Program-made: the position numbers and the translations under genes
Assembly: GCA_017626435.1 (NCBI GenBank)
Contig: JAGAIR010000004.1
Location: 1-64,000, forward strand
DNA: 64,000 bases
Reading direction: 5' to 3'
Origin: Lachnospiraceae bacterium
GTDB taxonomy: Bacteria > Bacillota_A > Clostridia > Lachnospirales > Lachnospiraceae
The notes under the pieces: model-generated
Databases searched by the model: none
The model's input: the letters and a program-made list of their open reading frames with translations, nothing else
What the model was told of the DNA's origin: nothing
Shown: in pieces, positions 55,716 through 64,000 of the stretch
How the letters are laid out: each line of letters begins with the position of its first letter
How positions within the stretch are numbered: position 1 is the stretch's first letter

Positions 55716-57053
55716 TTACATTTCCTCTGGCATCTGCTCCTGAGGTTCTTCAAATAATGCCTCCAATGCCGACTTTATCTCCTCGAACCCAAGCTTCTCA
55801 TAAACATCCTGCATCAAAAAGTCATTTACTGCATCAATTTTAGATAAGGCATAATCAATCTCTTTATTAGAACCAGGCTTATAAGCTCCGATATTGACCA
55901 GATCCTCTGCCTCAGCATAGGTGGCAAGCACATTTTTCAACTGTCCTGCTGCTTTTTTATGTTCTCCATCCACAATGCTGTTCATAACACGGGAAATACT
56001 CTGCAACACATCAATTGCCGGATAATGATTCTTATGGGCAAGCTTACGGTCTAATACAATATGACCATCCAAAATGCTTCGGGCAGTATCTGCTATCGGT
56101 TCATTAAAATCATCTCCATCTACCAGCACTGTATAAAGACCCGTGATAGAGCCTTTATCAGATCGGCCGGCACGCTCCAGAAGCATTGGCATCTGTGAAT
56201 AAACACTCGGTGGATAACCTCTGGACACCGGAGGCTCACCGGAGGACAGCCCAATCTCTCTCTGCGCCATAGAAAATCGTGTCAGAGAATCCATCATCAA
56301 CAGGACATCCTTTCCCTGGTCACGAAAGTATTCGGCTATTGCTGTAGCCGTCTTTGCTGCTTTATTACGAATCAGAGCCGGTTTGTCAGAGGTAGCAACT
56401 ACAACTACCGAACGAGCCATGCCCTCCGTTCCCAGATCTCTTTCGATAAATTCTCTTACCTCTCTTCCTCGTTCTCCGATCAGAGCAATGACATTGATAT
56501 CTGCTTTTGTGTTTCTTGCAAACATTCCCAACAGCGTACTCTTTCCCACACCACTGCCGGCAAAAATGCCAATACGCTGACCTTTTCCTACTGTAATCAG
56601 ACCATCTACCGCCTTTACCCCCAACGGCAACACGGTATCAATCAGCTCTCTGGTCAATGGATCCGGCGGCTGTGCCTCAACAGAATAGCCATAAGGACAG
56701 GAAAGCTGCGCACCATCTATTGGTCGTCCCAGCCCATCCAGCGTCTTTCCCAGCAGATCATCGCCAACCATTACCTTTAACGGCGCATTGGTGTTTTCCA
56801 CACGACTGCCAAGTCCAACACCTTCCGTCTGGTCATAAGGCATCAACAGGACTCTGTCATCCCGGAATCCCACAACCTCTGCATGAATAATCTGATTGGT
56901 ATCTTTTGTTATGATATGACACAGGTCGTTGAGCTTTGCCGCAGGACCAATTGACTCTACTGTCAGACCTACTACCTTCGCCACTTTTCCAAGACGCCTT
57001 TCATATGTCTGATTTAAAAGCATATTATACTTTGATAAATCAATATCAACCAT
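55716..57053 (-). CDS. fliI: Flagellum-specific ATPase FliI
   Basis: A 445-residue F1-beta-like ATPase. Walker A GSGVGKST is at about 166-173. ALIGERGREVREFIERDL, DVLLMMDSLTRFSMAQREIGL (Walker B) and VSRGYPPSVYSQMPMLLERAGR follow. It forms the hexameric motor that prepares export substrates, with FliH and FliJ. Length and all blocks are normal. The ATG has GGAGGGG 10 bases ahead. Confidence 0.97.
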   Translation of the reverse strand: MVDIDLSKYNMLLNQTYERRLGKVAKVVGLTVESIGPAAKLNDLCHIITKDTNQIIHAEVVGFRDDRVLLMPYDQTEGVGLGSRVENTNAPLKVMVGDDLLGKTLDGLGRPIDGAQLSCPYGYSVEAQPPDPLTRELIDTVLPLGVKAVDGLITVGKGQRIGIFAGSGVGKSTLLGMFARNTKADINVIALIGERGREVREFIERDLGTEGMARSVVVVATSDKPALIRNKAAKTATAIAEYFRDQGKDVLLMMDSLTRFSMAQREIGLSSGEPPVSRGYPPSVYSQMPMLLERAGRSDKGSITGLYTVLVDGDDFNEPIADTARSILDGHIVLDRKLAHKNHYPAIDVLQSISRVMNSIVDGEHKKAAGQLKNVLATYAEAEDLVNIGAYKPGSNKEIDYALSKIDAVNDFLMQDVYEKLGFEEIKSALEALFEEPQEQMPEEM

Positions 57054-57120
57054 ACTCTATGCCCCTCCATTCCCCACAAACTATATCCACCGTATCTCTA
57101 TTTTCTGAAAAACCACTGTA

Positions 57121-57948
57121 TTATAATATTGTCAGCATCTTTATCTGACTCCGCAAATTATCAAGCTGTACATCCAGACTACAGTCAATGATCTTATTGT
57201 CTGTCTCAATAATGCACTGCATTGCTTCGAGACTTTCATCTTCCATAATATCAAATTCCACATCCTGAGCGATGTTTTCCTTCAATTCCTGTTTGCGTGC
57301 AGATACCAGCAGCATATCATCTTTAGATACCCGCAGAGTGACCCGGCTGGTTTTTTCCAACTGATACAGTGCCTGATGAATCAGATAAATAACAATCTCT
57401 CTGTTATCCTGGCACAGGACTCCTGTTATCTTTTCAATCAGGGCAATCATAATATCTGCAAACTTAGGCTCCAAAGCCATTGCCTGTTCATCCAGTTCCT
57501 TCCTCTGCTGTTCTGCCTTCTGCTGGAACTCTGCCTGCATTGTCTCCAGTTCCTGCCTTGCAAGCTCCTGCCCCTCTGACATTCCCTGGGATTTTCCCTC
57601 TTCATATGCCTGAAGACGGATTTCCTCTGCTTCTTCCTTTGCCTGGCATAAAATACTGTCTGCTTCCTTCCTTGCATCCAGCAGCATCTGTTCGACTTGC
57701 TCAGATGTCTCTTTTTCCACCTTGTCCCGCTCTTCCCGGCGGACATCTTCCATATTCAGAAAATTCATACCTGCCTGAAACTCTCCGGCATTCTCCTCCT
57801 GCTGGTCATCAACAGAAAGCTCCGCAGCATATATCTTATCCTGATGAAAAATTTCCGGAATAAACTGCTCCACCTGACTGTCAGAATCGATAATCCTCTT
57901 ACCATCCTGGTTAAAATTAAAATAGACTGATTTGATCAGATTAGACAA
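57121..57948 (-). CDS. fliH: Flagellar ATPase regulator FliH
   Basis: A 275-residue protein. The N-terminal segment is followed by a long coiled coil (about 75-175), rich in Glu, Lys and Gln with Ala-x3-Gly-like packing (LQAYEEGKSQGMSEGQELA), and by a C-terminal FliI/FliN-binding domain. The start is probably TTG at 57948 (MSNLIKSVYF): GGAGGTGA lies 8 bases ahead, inside the fliG stop region. A GTG six codons upstream is in frame but carries the ribosome-binding site within its own start. It overlaps the end of fliG by 8 bases. Confidence 0.9.
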   Translation of the reverse strand: MSNLIKSVYFNFNQDGKRIIDSDSQVEQFIPEIFHQDKIYAAELSVDDQQEENAGEFQAGMNFLNMEDVRREERDKVEKETSEQVEQMLLDARKEADSILCQAKEEAEEIRLQAYEEGKSQGMSEGQELARQELETMQAEFQQKAEQQRKELDEQAMALEPKFADIMIALIEKITGVLCQDNREIVIYLIHQALYQLEKTSRVTLRVSKDDMLLVSARKQELKENIAQDVEFDIMEDESLEAMQCIIETDNKIIDCSLDVQLDNLRSQIKMLTIL

Positions 57949-58951
57949 CGATCTCGTCACCTCCACCTCTGGAAATAATAATCTCTGCCGAATCCTCTAA
58001 CTTACGTATGATATTAACGATCTTCTGCTGTGCTTCCTCCACATCCTTCATACGAACCGGCCCCATAAATTCCATATCTTCCTTAATCATAGTAGCCAGA
58101 CGCTTAGACAGGTTACTAAAGATAAGATTCTGAACCTCTTCATTGGAGCCTTTTAACGCAACTGCCAGTTCATTATTGTCTACCTCACGAAGCACACGCT
58201 GAATGGAACGGTCGTCCAGAGACAAGATATCCTCGAATACAAACATCTTCTTTCTGATTTCGTCTGCCAGTTCTGGATCTTCGATTTCCAGACTTTCCAT
58301 AATATGTTTTTCTGTTCCGCGGTCAACTGTATTTAAAATCTCTACGATAGAATCTACACCCCCCACGATAGTGTAATCCTGATTGACAAGAGACGCCAGT
58401 TTCTGTTCCAGCACCTTCTCCACCTCCTTGATCACATCCGGAGAGGTTCTGTCCATCTGCGCAATACGTCTCGCTACATCCGTCTGTTTATCCGGAGTCA
58501 GTGCTGATATGATCGTAGACGCCTGGGCAGAAGAAAGATACGATAAAATCAGTGCAATTGTCTGTGGATGCTCATCCTGTATAAAGTTTAACAGCTGGCT
58601 GGCATCTGTCTTGCGCACAAACTCGAAAGGACGAACCTGAAGGGAAGCAGTCAGTTTGCCGATCACATCTCTTGCCCTCTCGGCTCCCAGCGCCTTCTCC
58701 AGTAAATCCTTTGCATAGGAGATTCCCCCCTCTGCAATATACTGCTGTGCAAGGCAAACCTCGTAAAACTCATCCATCACCGCATCCTTTACTGCCGGTG
58801 AAATACTTCTTGTATTTGCAATTTCCAGTGTAAGCTGTTCAATCTCATCTTCCTTTAAATGCTTAAATATATTTGATGATTTATCAGGCCCTAATGCAAT
58901 TAAAAGAATTGCCGCCTTCTGAACGCCTGTAATCTCTTCTGACTTTGCCAT
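57941..58951 (-). CDS. fliG: Flagellar motor switch protein FliG
   Basis: A 336-residue three-domain rotor protein. The N-terminal domain binds FliF (MAKSEEITGVQKAAILLIALGPDKSSNIFKHL). The middle contains the EHPQTIALILSYLSSAQASTI motif for FliM. The C-terminal armadillo-like domain carries the charged torque residues (VFEDILSLDDRSIQRVLREVDNNELAVAL). Length is typical. ATG 58951 has GGAGGGG eight bases ahead; the frame opens at 58975. Confidence 0.97.
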   Translation of the reverse strand: MAKSEEITGVQKAAILLIALGPDKSSNIFKHLKEDEIEQLTLEIANTRSISPAVKDAVMDEFYEVCLAQQYIAEGGISYAKDLLEKALGAERARDVIGKLTASLQVRPFEFVRKTDASQLLNFIQDEHPQTIALILSYLSSAQASTIISALTPDKQTDVARRIAQMDRTSPDVIKEVEKVLEQKLASLVNQDYTIVGGVDSIVEILNTVDRGTEKHIMESLEIEDPELADEIRKKMFVFEDILSLDDRSIQRVLREVDNNELAVALKGSNEEVQNLIFSNLSKRLATMIKEDMEFMGPVRMKDVEEAQQKIVNIIRKLEDSAEIIISRGGGDEIVV

Positions 58952-59037
58952 AGTCCCCTCCATTCTATTGCACATCCATAGACTGGATAAAGGAATTGCG
59001 ATTGCAATTCCTTTATCCTGCCATGATATGAATCATC

Positions 59038-60660
59038 CTAATCCCAATCATCTGTAATCCAGTTTCTAAGCAGCTGTGCCACTGCCTCCGGATTTTCATC
59101 CACAAATTTCTCAATCATCTTTCTAGTCTCAGACTTATCACTGAACTCGATATCCTCCAGGGACTGGTTTTCCTTGGTAGTAGCCAGCAGCTGTTCTACA
59201 GAAAGCTCTGGTTCGGTCTCCGACACCTTCATTGGTGCTGTGCCACGAAGTACTACGAATATCAGCAATGCAATGATCAATACTGCCAGAATGATCATCA
59301 GATAATCTGAAACACTTCTGGAACTGCCTGTCTTCTCTATAAACTTCGGAACTTCATATGCTACCACTCTGACATTAGCAGAATCTACTCCTGCAGCCGC
59401 AGCGATCAGTTCCAGTTCCTCATCAGATATCGTAATCGTATTTCTGTTATTGTTTGCAGCCATAAACTCATCAAAAGTCATATTGTCTAATGTACCATCT
59501 TTTTCCAGCTGCTCCTCATCATAAACCTGATAGCGGGTCACTACGATTCCAATAGAGGACGTATCAAACTCAATTGCTGGCAGCTCCTTCTTAATATTTT
59601 CAATCGTCTCATTGGTAAGCAGGTCTGTCAGCTTCTCAATCTCCAAAGATGAGTTCGTAGAGCTTCCATTGTTCAGAACATAATCTGTCTCATCATTGTC
59701 ATTGGTATCCGTTCCCGGAATACCACCTGCCACACCGGAATTACCTTCGTTTGTATAATTGTATACATTGGTCGGATAACCATATTCTCTTCCATCAGCA
59801 ACTGTATACGTCTTAGTAAGACGTTCTGCCTGATCCATATCAAATTTAACACCCTGTGTACCTACTTCCACATCATCATAGCCACATTTTACTAAAATTT
59901 TTATAATATTTTGGGCAATATTGTTGCGCAGCTTATCACAATATTCTGTGACACCACCTGTCAGAACACCACCAAGCCCATCACTGGCAGTTCCATTATA
60001 AACGCTGTTTCCATCAGAATCATTGATGACAACATGCTCCACATCCGTTCCCACTGCTCCTGCAAGCCAGGCAGCAAGGCTCTGTGCAGTCTCTGTTGTG
60101 AGAAGCTCCTTATTCTTTTCACTCACCGTAATACGCGCAGTAACAGAAGTATCATTTGCCTCATCCAGAATACTGTAAGAGCTTTCTGGTACATCAATAA
60201 AAACATCTGCATCATCTATAAACGAATAGCTCAGCATACTGTTTTTCAGCTGGCTCTGTAATGCCAAAACCCTTTTCTGTGATTTCTCACTCTCCGTAGT
60301 AGACATACTATTGTCAAAAGCCTTGTCCCATGTATACCCGGTATCCACCAGATTGTTATCACTCATGGTATAAAAAGCCTCTGTCATCTGGTCATCATGA
60401 ACATAAATCGTAAGTCCATCTTTCGAAGACTTATTGGCAATTCCCTGTTCGTCCAACGCATCTACCATAGCACTGGCATCCTCCAGCTTACTAAACTCAT
60501 TGAATTTAGTCCAGGTAGGACGGGAAACCAAATATGCTGCCAATGCAATCAAAAGCAGCACAACACAAATCACAGCAATAATAATTGTTTTTTGTTTGCT
60601 GGTATATTTATTCCAAAATTCCACGGCTCTTGCCGGAATTTCTTTGACTCGTTCCTTCAT
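59038..60660 (-). CDS. fliF: Flagellar MS-ring protein FliF
   Basis: A 540-residue protein with two membrane helices (about 25-46 and 445-463) enclosing ring-building motifs: SRPTWTKFNEF, then NLVDTGYTWDKAFDNSM, then KRVLALQSQLKNSMLSYSFIDDADVFIDVPESSYS. The linker and beta collar sit between about 290 and 420. The acidic C-terminus (VAQLLRNWITDDWD) binds FliG. The beta-collar is less like enteric FliF, as in other clostridia. Basal body assembly starts with it. Confidence 0.95.
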   Translation of the reverse strand: MKERVKEIPARAVEFWNKYTSKQKTIIIAVICVVLLLIALAAYLVSRPTWTKFNEFSKLEDASAMVDALDEQGIANKSSKDGLTIYVHDDQMTEAFYTMSDNNLVDTGYTWDKAFDNSMSTTESEKSQKRVLALQSQLKNSMLSYSFIDDADVFIDVPESSYSILDEANDTSVTARITVSEKNKELLTTETAQSLAAWLAGAVGTDVEHVVINDSDGNSVYNGTASDGLGGVLTGGVTEYCDKLRNNIAQNIIKILVKCGYDDVEVGTQGVKFDMDQAERLTKTYTVADGREYGYPTNVYNYTNEGNSGVAGGIPGTDTNDNDETDYVLNNGSSTNSSLEIEKLTDLLTNETIENIKKELPAIEFDTSSIGIVVTRYQVYDEEQLEKDGTLDNMTFDEFMAANNNRNTITISDEELELIAAAAGVDSANVRVVAYEVPKFIEKTGSSRSVSDYLMIILAVLIIALLIFVVLRGTAPMKVSETEPELSVEQLLATTKENQSLEDIEFSDKSETRKMIEKFVDENPEAVAQLLRNWITDDWD

Positions 60661-60692
60661 AACACAACTCCCCTGATGCCTCTTGGCTTATT

Positions 60693-61022
60693 TTAGAATT
60701 GAAGATTCATAAGCTCCCTGTAGCCCGACATAAATGTATCTCTCACTGCTACTGTATACTGCAAAGATACATTCGCTTTCTGCTGTGCTATCTGCAAGTC
60801 GTGGATACTATCTGTCTCGCCTAAAGAATATTTTATCTCTTCCTCTTCTGCTGCATTGCTGTAGTCATTTGTCTCATTTACCATCCTCACTGCGGAATCC
60901 AGCAACGCACCAAATGCACTATTCTCCTGCACTGTTGACACAGAATCATCAAGTTCTGATGATATCGCAGGCATCCGAAATGCATTGATCAGATCAACAT
61001 TAGAAAGTGTTGATAAATCCAT
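60693..61022 (-). CDS. fliE: Flagellar rod adapter protein FliE
   Basis: A 109-residue protein that joins the MS ring to the rod. The C-terminal half is the FliE signature: FGALLDSAVRMVNETNDYSN, ... SIHDLQIAQQKANVSLQYTVAVRDTFMSGYRELMNLQF. The GGGGG ribosome-binding site is strong. It lies between flgC and fliF with short gaps of 32-38 bases. Confidence 0.95.
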   Translation of the reverse strand: MDLSTLSNVDLINAFRMPAISSELDDSVSTVQENSAFGALLDSAVRMVNETNDYSNAAEEEEIKYSLGETDSIHDLQIAQQKANVSLQYTVAVRDTFMSGYRELMNLQF

Positions 61023-61060
61023 ATTGTTACCCCCTGTTTCTGTTTACTTCATCTGTTGTT

Positions 61061-61498
61061 TTACTTGCCGATTTCCAAAGCCTTCAGCTGCATATTTTTG
61101 GATGCATTAAACGCTGTAACATTTGCTTCATAAGATCTGCTGGCATCTATCATATTAGTCATTTCTGTAACCGTATTTACATTCGGATACATCACATAAC
61201 CATTTTCATCGGCATCCGGATTGGACGGGTCATATACCATCCTTCCTTCCGTCTCGCTGTCTTCCACAATCTCTGCTATTTTTACACCATTGCCCACCAT
61301 TCCTGTAGCAGCACAAAGTGTATCATTAAAGGATACATATCCTTTCTCCTGAAATACAACTGTCTTTCGATTATAGGGATTGCCATCCGCACCTCTGGTG
61401 GTATTCACATTGGCAATATTCTGTGAAATAATATCCAAACGCGTTCTCTGTGCCGTCATACCGCTGGCACTGATATCCATAGCTGAAAAAACTCCCAT
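61061..61498 (-). CDS. flgC: Flagellar proximal rod protein FlgC
   Basis: A 145-residue rod subunit. The N-terminal flagellar signature [35 protein letters not shown] and the C-terminal [34 protein letters not shown] are those of FlgC, with [14 protein letters not shown] ahead of the end. No signal peptide; it is exported by the flagellar system. It follows flgB by 69 bases. Confidence 0.96.
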   Translation of the reverse strand: MGVFSAMDISASGMTAQRTRLDIISQNIANVNTTRGADGNPYNRKTVVFQEKGYVSFNDTLCAATGMVGNGVKIAEIVEDSETEGRMVYDPSNPDADENGYVMYPNVNTVTEMTNMIDASRSYEANVTAFNASKNMQLKALEIGK

Positions 61499-61567
61499 AT
61501 AGCTGCTCCCTTCTTTCTACAAATTTTCATCTCGCCAGTATAGTATAAAGAAACATCTATTCCATTA

Positions 61568-61966
61568 TCAGCTTCCATTACCATTTTTTATAACACTGCG
61601 AAGTCTGGAGAACTCCTGTGATATAGAATCGAGAACCGTATAATACTTCAACTGGTTCTGCGCCAAATAAGAATTTTCTGTGTCAATATCGACATTATTG
61701 CCATCAAGACGATAGCTTACTGTTCCATAATCTGTATATGTAGAACCATTTAGTACGTCAAGATCTGCTTCTGCCACCTCATCGTCCAGCGAACTGCCGC
61801 CGCTGAGTTCTTCCTGCAAATATAATTCAAACTGAACATCCTTACGCTTATATCCCGGAGTATCTACATTGGCAATATTGTTGGATATCACTGAATTCCG
61901 GGTCCAGCTGGCATCTGCCACGGACTCCAGCACATTAATATAATTATATGCTCCCGATGCTATCAT
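61568..61966 (-). CDS. flgB: Flagellar proximal rod protein FlgB
   Basis: A 132-residue rod subunit with the N-terminal signature ASWTRNSVISNNIANVDTPGYKRKDVQFE, a short variable middle (GGSSLDDEVAEADLD), and the C-terminal NVDIDTENSYLAQNQLKYYTVLDSISQEFSRLRSVI. It is the first gene of the fla/che operon and has GAGGAGG ahead of the ATG. About 190 bases upstream hold the promoter and no gene. Confidence 0.96.
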   Translation of the reverse strand: MIASGAYNYINVLESVADASWTRNSVISNNIANVDTPGYKRKDVQFELYLQEELSGGSSLDDEVAEADLDVLNGSTYTDYGTVSYRLDGNNVDIDTENSYLAQNQLKYYTVLDSISQEFSRLRSVIKNGNGS

Positions 61967-61982
61967 TCAAATGCCTCCTCTT

Positions 61983-61998
61983 GTTTCATGATTGAAAC
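61983..61998 (-). other. Short inverted repeat in the flgB leader
   Basis: GTTTCA (61983-61988) and TGAAAC (61993-61998) flank four bases just ahead of the flgB ribosome-binding site. It could form a small hairpin or be an operator half-site. No function shown. Confidence 0.3.
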
Positions 61999-62019
61999 AC
62001 ATATAATGATTCATATCTA

Positions 62020-62047
62020 ATTATAAAGAAAATATGACAAATTACAA
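62020..62047 (-). promoter_or_regulatory. Promoter of the fla/che operon
   Basis: On the minus strand TTGTAA (62047-62042) and TATAAT (62025-62020) are 16 bases apart, 54 bases ahead of flgB. It fits sigma-A, as expected for early flagellar genes. No sigma-28 motif and no c-di-GMP riboswitch consensus were seen in the short leader. Confidence 0.6.
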
Positions 62048-62154
62048 GTCCATTTTGAATATTTCATACTTCCTCACAAAAAAGCAAGACAACAGATTCT
62101 TCTTTTCTAACTGTTCCGTCTATGTTTTTTCATCTGTAAGTACGATAAAATGGG

Positions 62155-63249
62155 CTACTTCTCTTTACGCCTTCCCGCCAGTTCTTCAAACTGTTTCCTT
62201 GATTTTCTAAAACTTTCCATTAATTTAGGAGAAAACATTCCACATTCTCCTGACACGATCATAAAAAATGCGTCCTCACAGGAAAATGCGTCCTTATACA
62301 CCCTTTCATTGACAAGGGCATCATATACGTCAGCCACAGAAACAATCTGGGCAGCCACAGGGATGTCGTCCCCTTTCAGACCATCTGGATATCCCTTCCC
62401 ATCATATCTTTCATGATGGTGCCTGCATATGTCATAACTGACCTTCCGGTAATTATCCTCCCAAATCCCCTCTATCCCATTTAAAATTTCACATCCTCTG
62501 GTAGTATGTGACTTCATACATTCAAATTCTTCATCCGTCAATTTCCCCGGCTTCAGCAGGATATTATCCGGAATCGCAATTTTTCCAATATCGTGCAAGG
62601 CAGCAGCGGAAGAAATTATTTCTATGTCATTTTCAGCCAGTCCGTATTCTGGATAGTCCTGCATCAGCTGGTTTCCCAAAATCCTTGTATATCCCTTTAC
62701 TCTGTTAATATGCTCTCCACTTTCCAGATTACGCGATTCCACAACAGTACCTAAGATATCAATAATACGTATATTATTTTCCTTTAACTTCTCCGCCTGC
62801 AGCATCAGGACCTTGTTTTGTTTTCTTAGGATCCCCGTCTGCTTCTCTATCTTCTCTTCCAGCTGGTTTTTATACGAAAACAGCTCTATTATATTTTTCA
62901 CGCGATTTTGAATAATGGAACTGTCAAATGGTTTATGGATAAAATCTGAAATCCCATACTCGAAACATCTGTTTTCTGTTTCAACTGATGTATCCCCGCT
63001 TATGATCATCACAGGAATCTTCTTCATCCATTCTTTTTTCTGAATGATCTCCAGCACACCAAATCCATCCAGTTCCGGCATCAGCAGGTCAAGAAGAATC
63101 AGTGATATTGATTCATTTTCTTTTTCAAGACATTGAATTGCCTCTTTTCCATTGGCAGCTTGGAAAATATCATACTTTTCCTGCAACATTTCTTCCAGCA
63201 TGATGCGGTTTAGTTCTACGTCGTCAACAATCAATATTTTCTTTTTCAT
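62155..63249 (-). CDS. Response regulator with HD-GYP output domain (probable c-di-GMP phosphodiesterase)
   Basis: A 364-residue two-domain protein. The receiver has Asp9/Asp10, and the phosphorylated Asp54 in LILLDLLMPELDGFG. A short coiled-coil linker follows (about 125-165). The HD-GYP domain (about 170-360) has AALHDIGKIAIPD (HD), KSHTTRGCEIL, and the HHERYDGKGYPDG motif with GYP intact, then VSVADVYDALV. Such enzymes cut cyclic di-GMP, which controls the switch between swimming and attachment. It starts 22 bases after the FapA-like gene and stands just ahead of the flagellar promoter. ATG 63249 has GGAG. Confidence 0.88.
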   Translation of the reverse strand: MKKKILIVDDVELNRIMLEEMLQEKYDIFQAANGKEAIQCLEKENESISLILLDLLMPELDGFGVLEIIQKKEWMKKIPVMIISGDTSVETENRCFEYGISDFIHKPFDSSIIQNRVKNIIELFSYKNQLEEKIEKQTGILRKQNKVLMLQAEKLKENNIRIIDILGTVVESRNLESGEHINRVKGYTRILGNQLMQDYPEYGLAENDIEIISSAAALHDIGKIAIPDNILLKPGKLTDEEFECMKSHTTRGCEILNGIEGIWEDNYRKVSYDICRHHHERYDGKGYPDGLKGDDIPVAAQIVSVADVYDALVNERVYKDAFSCEDAFFMIVSGECGMFSPKLMESFRKSRKQFEELAGRRKEK

Positions 63250-63271
63250 GATACTCCTCTCTATCATGGCG

Positions 63272-64000
63272 TTAATTGTGCTCTACCATGATTCTTTCAC
63301 CTTCTCTTTTTACAGTTACATTGCTGATCGTCATAGCAGCCCAGCGCAATTTATCAATTTCTATTACACTTCCCTCATAAAGATTTCCCCTGATAATTGC
63401 TTTTGCACCTTCCTGCATTTTAATCTCTTCTTCTATCTCTTGTTTTTTCTCATACAACTTTTCCTGCTGCATCTCTTTTGTATATATCGCATTCTCTATC
63501 TTCAGATAGTCCCTCATACTATTTCTGATTTCTGCCGGATATTTTCTCTGGAACTTCAAATAAGCATTTCCCAGGATAGACAATTCCTTATTAATTTCTT
63601 CTATCTTTTTCTCAATCACTGCTTTCTGATGCAGGACAACATCATTCACTCCTATCTTGATCTGTGTACCCGCACCATATCCTACATGACATGCCAGTAT
63701 CCCTTTGACAGCTTGCAGAACACCTCCTGAAACCACACTATTATTCCCGGAAACAATAATTTTCCTCTCCGCAGTCATTTCACAATCCTGGCTGCCGTTC
63801 GTAAAGATGTCATTTCCGGAAATAAGCTGAACAGAGTCAAAAAATTTTCCGCCAATATTTTTCCCGGCTTTTACCATTCCGACCCCCATGCCATTTGCTC
63901 CCCGTTTAAGCAAAGCAGTGCCGCCACATTGAATCACGGCACCTTCCACGATCCCATCCACTACAATGTCCTCGGACGCTGTGATCTTTGCCCCTTTCCC
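63272..64000 (-). CDS. C-terminal part of a second FapA/DUF342 protein (5' end outside window)
   Basis: An open frame runs off the right edge; 242 codons are visible. It matches the second half of the fapA-like gene at 29637-31244: repeated Gly/Val beta-helix (VEGAVIQCGGTALLKRGANGMG, then AERKIIVSGNNSVVSGG), a coiled coil (about 110-190 of the visible part) and a short beta end. The KRGxxGMG and VEGAV phrases are shared, so the two are paralogues. It ends 22 bases ahead of the HD-GYP gene, so they are probably cotranscribed. Function unknown. Confidence 0.8.
   Translation of the reverse strand, partial: GKGAKITASEDIVVDGIVEGAVIQCGGTALLKRGANGMGVGMVKAGKNIGGKFFDSVQLISGNDIFTNGSQDCEMTAERKIIVSGNNSVVSGGVLQAVKGILACHVGYGAGTQIKIGVNDVVLHQKAVIEKKIEEINKELSILGNAYLKFQRKYPAEIRNSMRDYLKIENAIYTKEMQQEKLYEKKQEIEEEIKMQEGAKAIIRGNLYEGSVIEIDKLRWAAMTISNVTVKREGERIMVEHN

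Noticed and set aside
61967..62154. c-di-GMP riboswitch upstream of flgB, as in Clostridioides difficile
   Set aside because: The leader is too short and no GEMM-like conserved core is visible.

Overview
The window reads as a chromosomal segment of a motile, spore-forming, moderately AT-rich Firmicute of class Clostridia, most likely a Lachnospiraceae relative of Roseburia/Agathobacter. Three things point there. The order rpsT / gpr-spoIIP-lepA-hemW is the Firmicutes sporulation-translation neighbourhood. The 34-kb flagellar-chemotaxis cluster follows the Bacillus/Clostridium fla/che gene order. Several genes (DUF6062-, DUF6106-, DUF6115- and DUF2225-like proteins, a eukaryotic-type HisA, a glnS) are familiar in Lachnospiraceae. 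The genus is an inference; nothing here identifies it.

Positions 1-31 kb are mostly housekeeping genes. After the tail of a GNAT-like gene come convergent and divergent short operons. On the minus strand these are acpS-nnr-alr-mazF-rlmH plus a small overlapping ORF, then spoIIP-lepA-hemW-purE, with gpr separately. A UDP-sugar pyrophosphorylase and rpsT lie on the plus strand. They are followed by a large secreted InlB/MucBP/BspA-repeat surface protein, a membrane-anchored amidase, guaB, a DUF6106-like protein and groES-groEL behind a perfect CIRCE operator. Next come a zinc-binding DUF6062-like protein (plus strand), glnS-DUF2225, a SleB-like hydrolase and a stand-alone eukaryotic-type hisA.

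Positions 28-62 kb hold one almost uninterrupted minus-strand flagellar and chemotaxis operon, read from a promoter near 62,045. The order is flgB-flgC-fliE-fliF-fliG-fliH-fliI-fliJ-ylxF-fliK-flgD-(TIGR02530)-flgE-flbD/swrD-motA-motB-fliL-fliM-fliY-fliO-fliP-fliQ-fliR-flhB-flhA-flhF-flhG-cheB-cheA-cheW-cheC-cheD-(98-aa membrane protein)-fliA-fapA-(105 aa)-DUF6115-(MltG-like). No terminator was seen before hisA, so hisA may be the last gene of this unit. The cluster encodes the rod, MS- and C-rings, export gate, ATPase complex, hook, stator, receptor-adaptation proteins and the flagellar sigma factor. cheY, cheR, flgM and flagellin are not in the window. Upstream of the operon lie an HD-GYP response regulator and a second, partial FapA paralogue.

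No mobile elements, CRISPR arrays, rRNA or tRNA genes were seen. The least understood part is the operon tail (about 27.9-31.2 kb): four conserved genes that travel with the flagellar genes but have no firmly assigned role.
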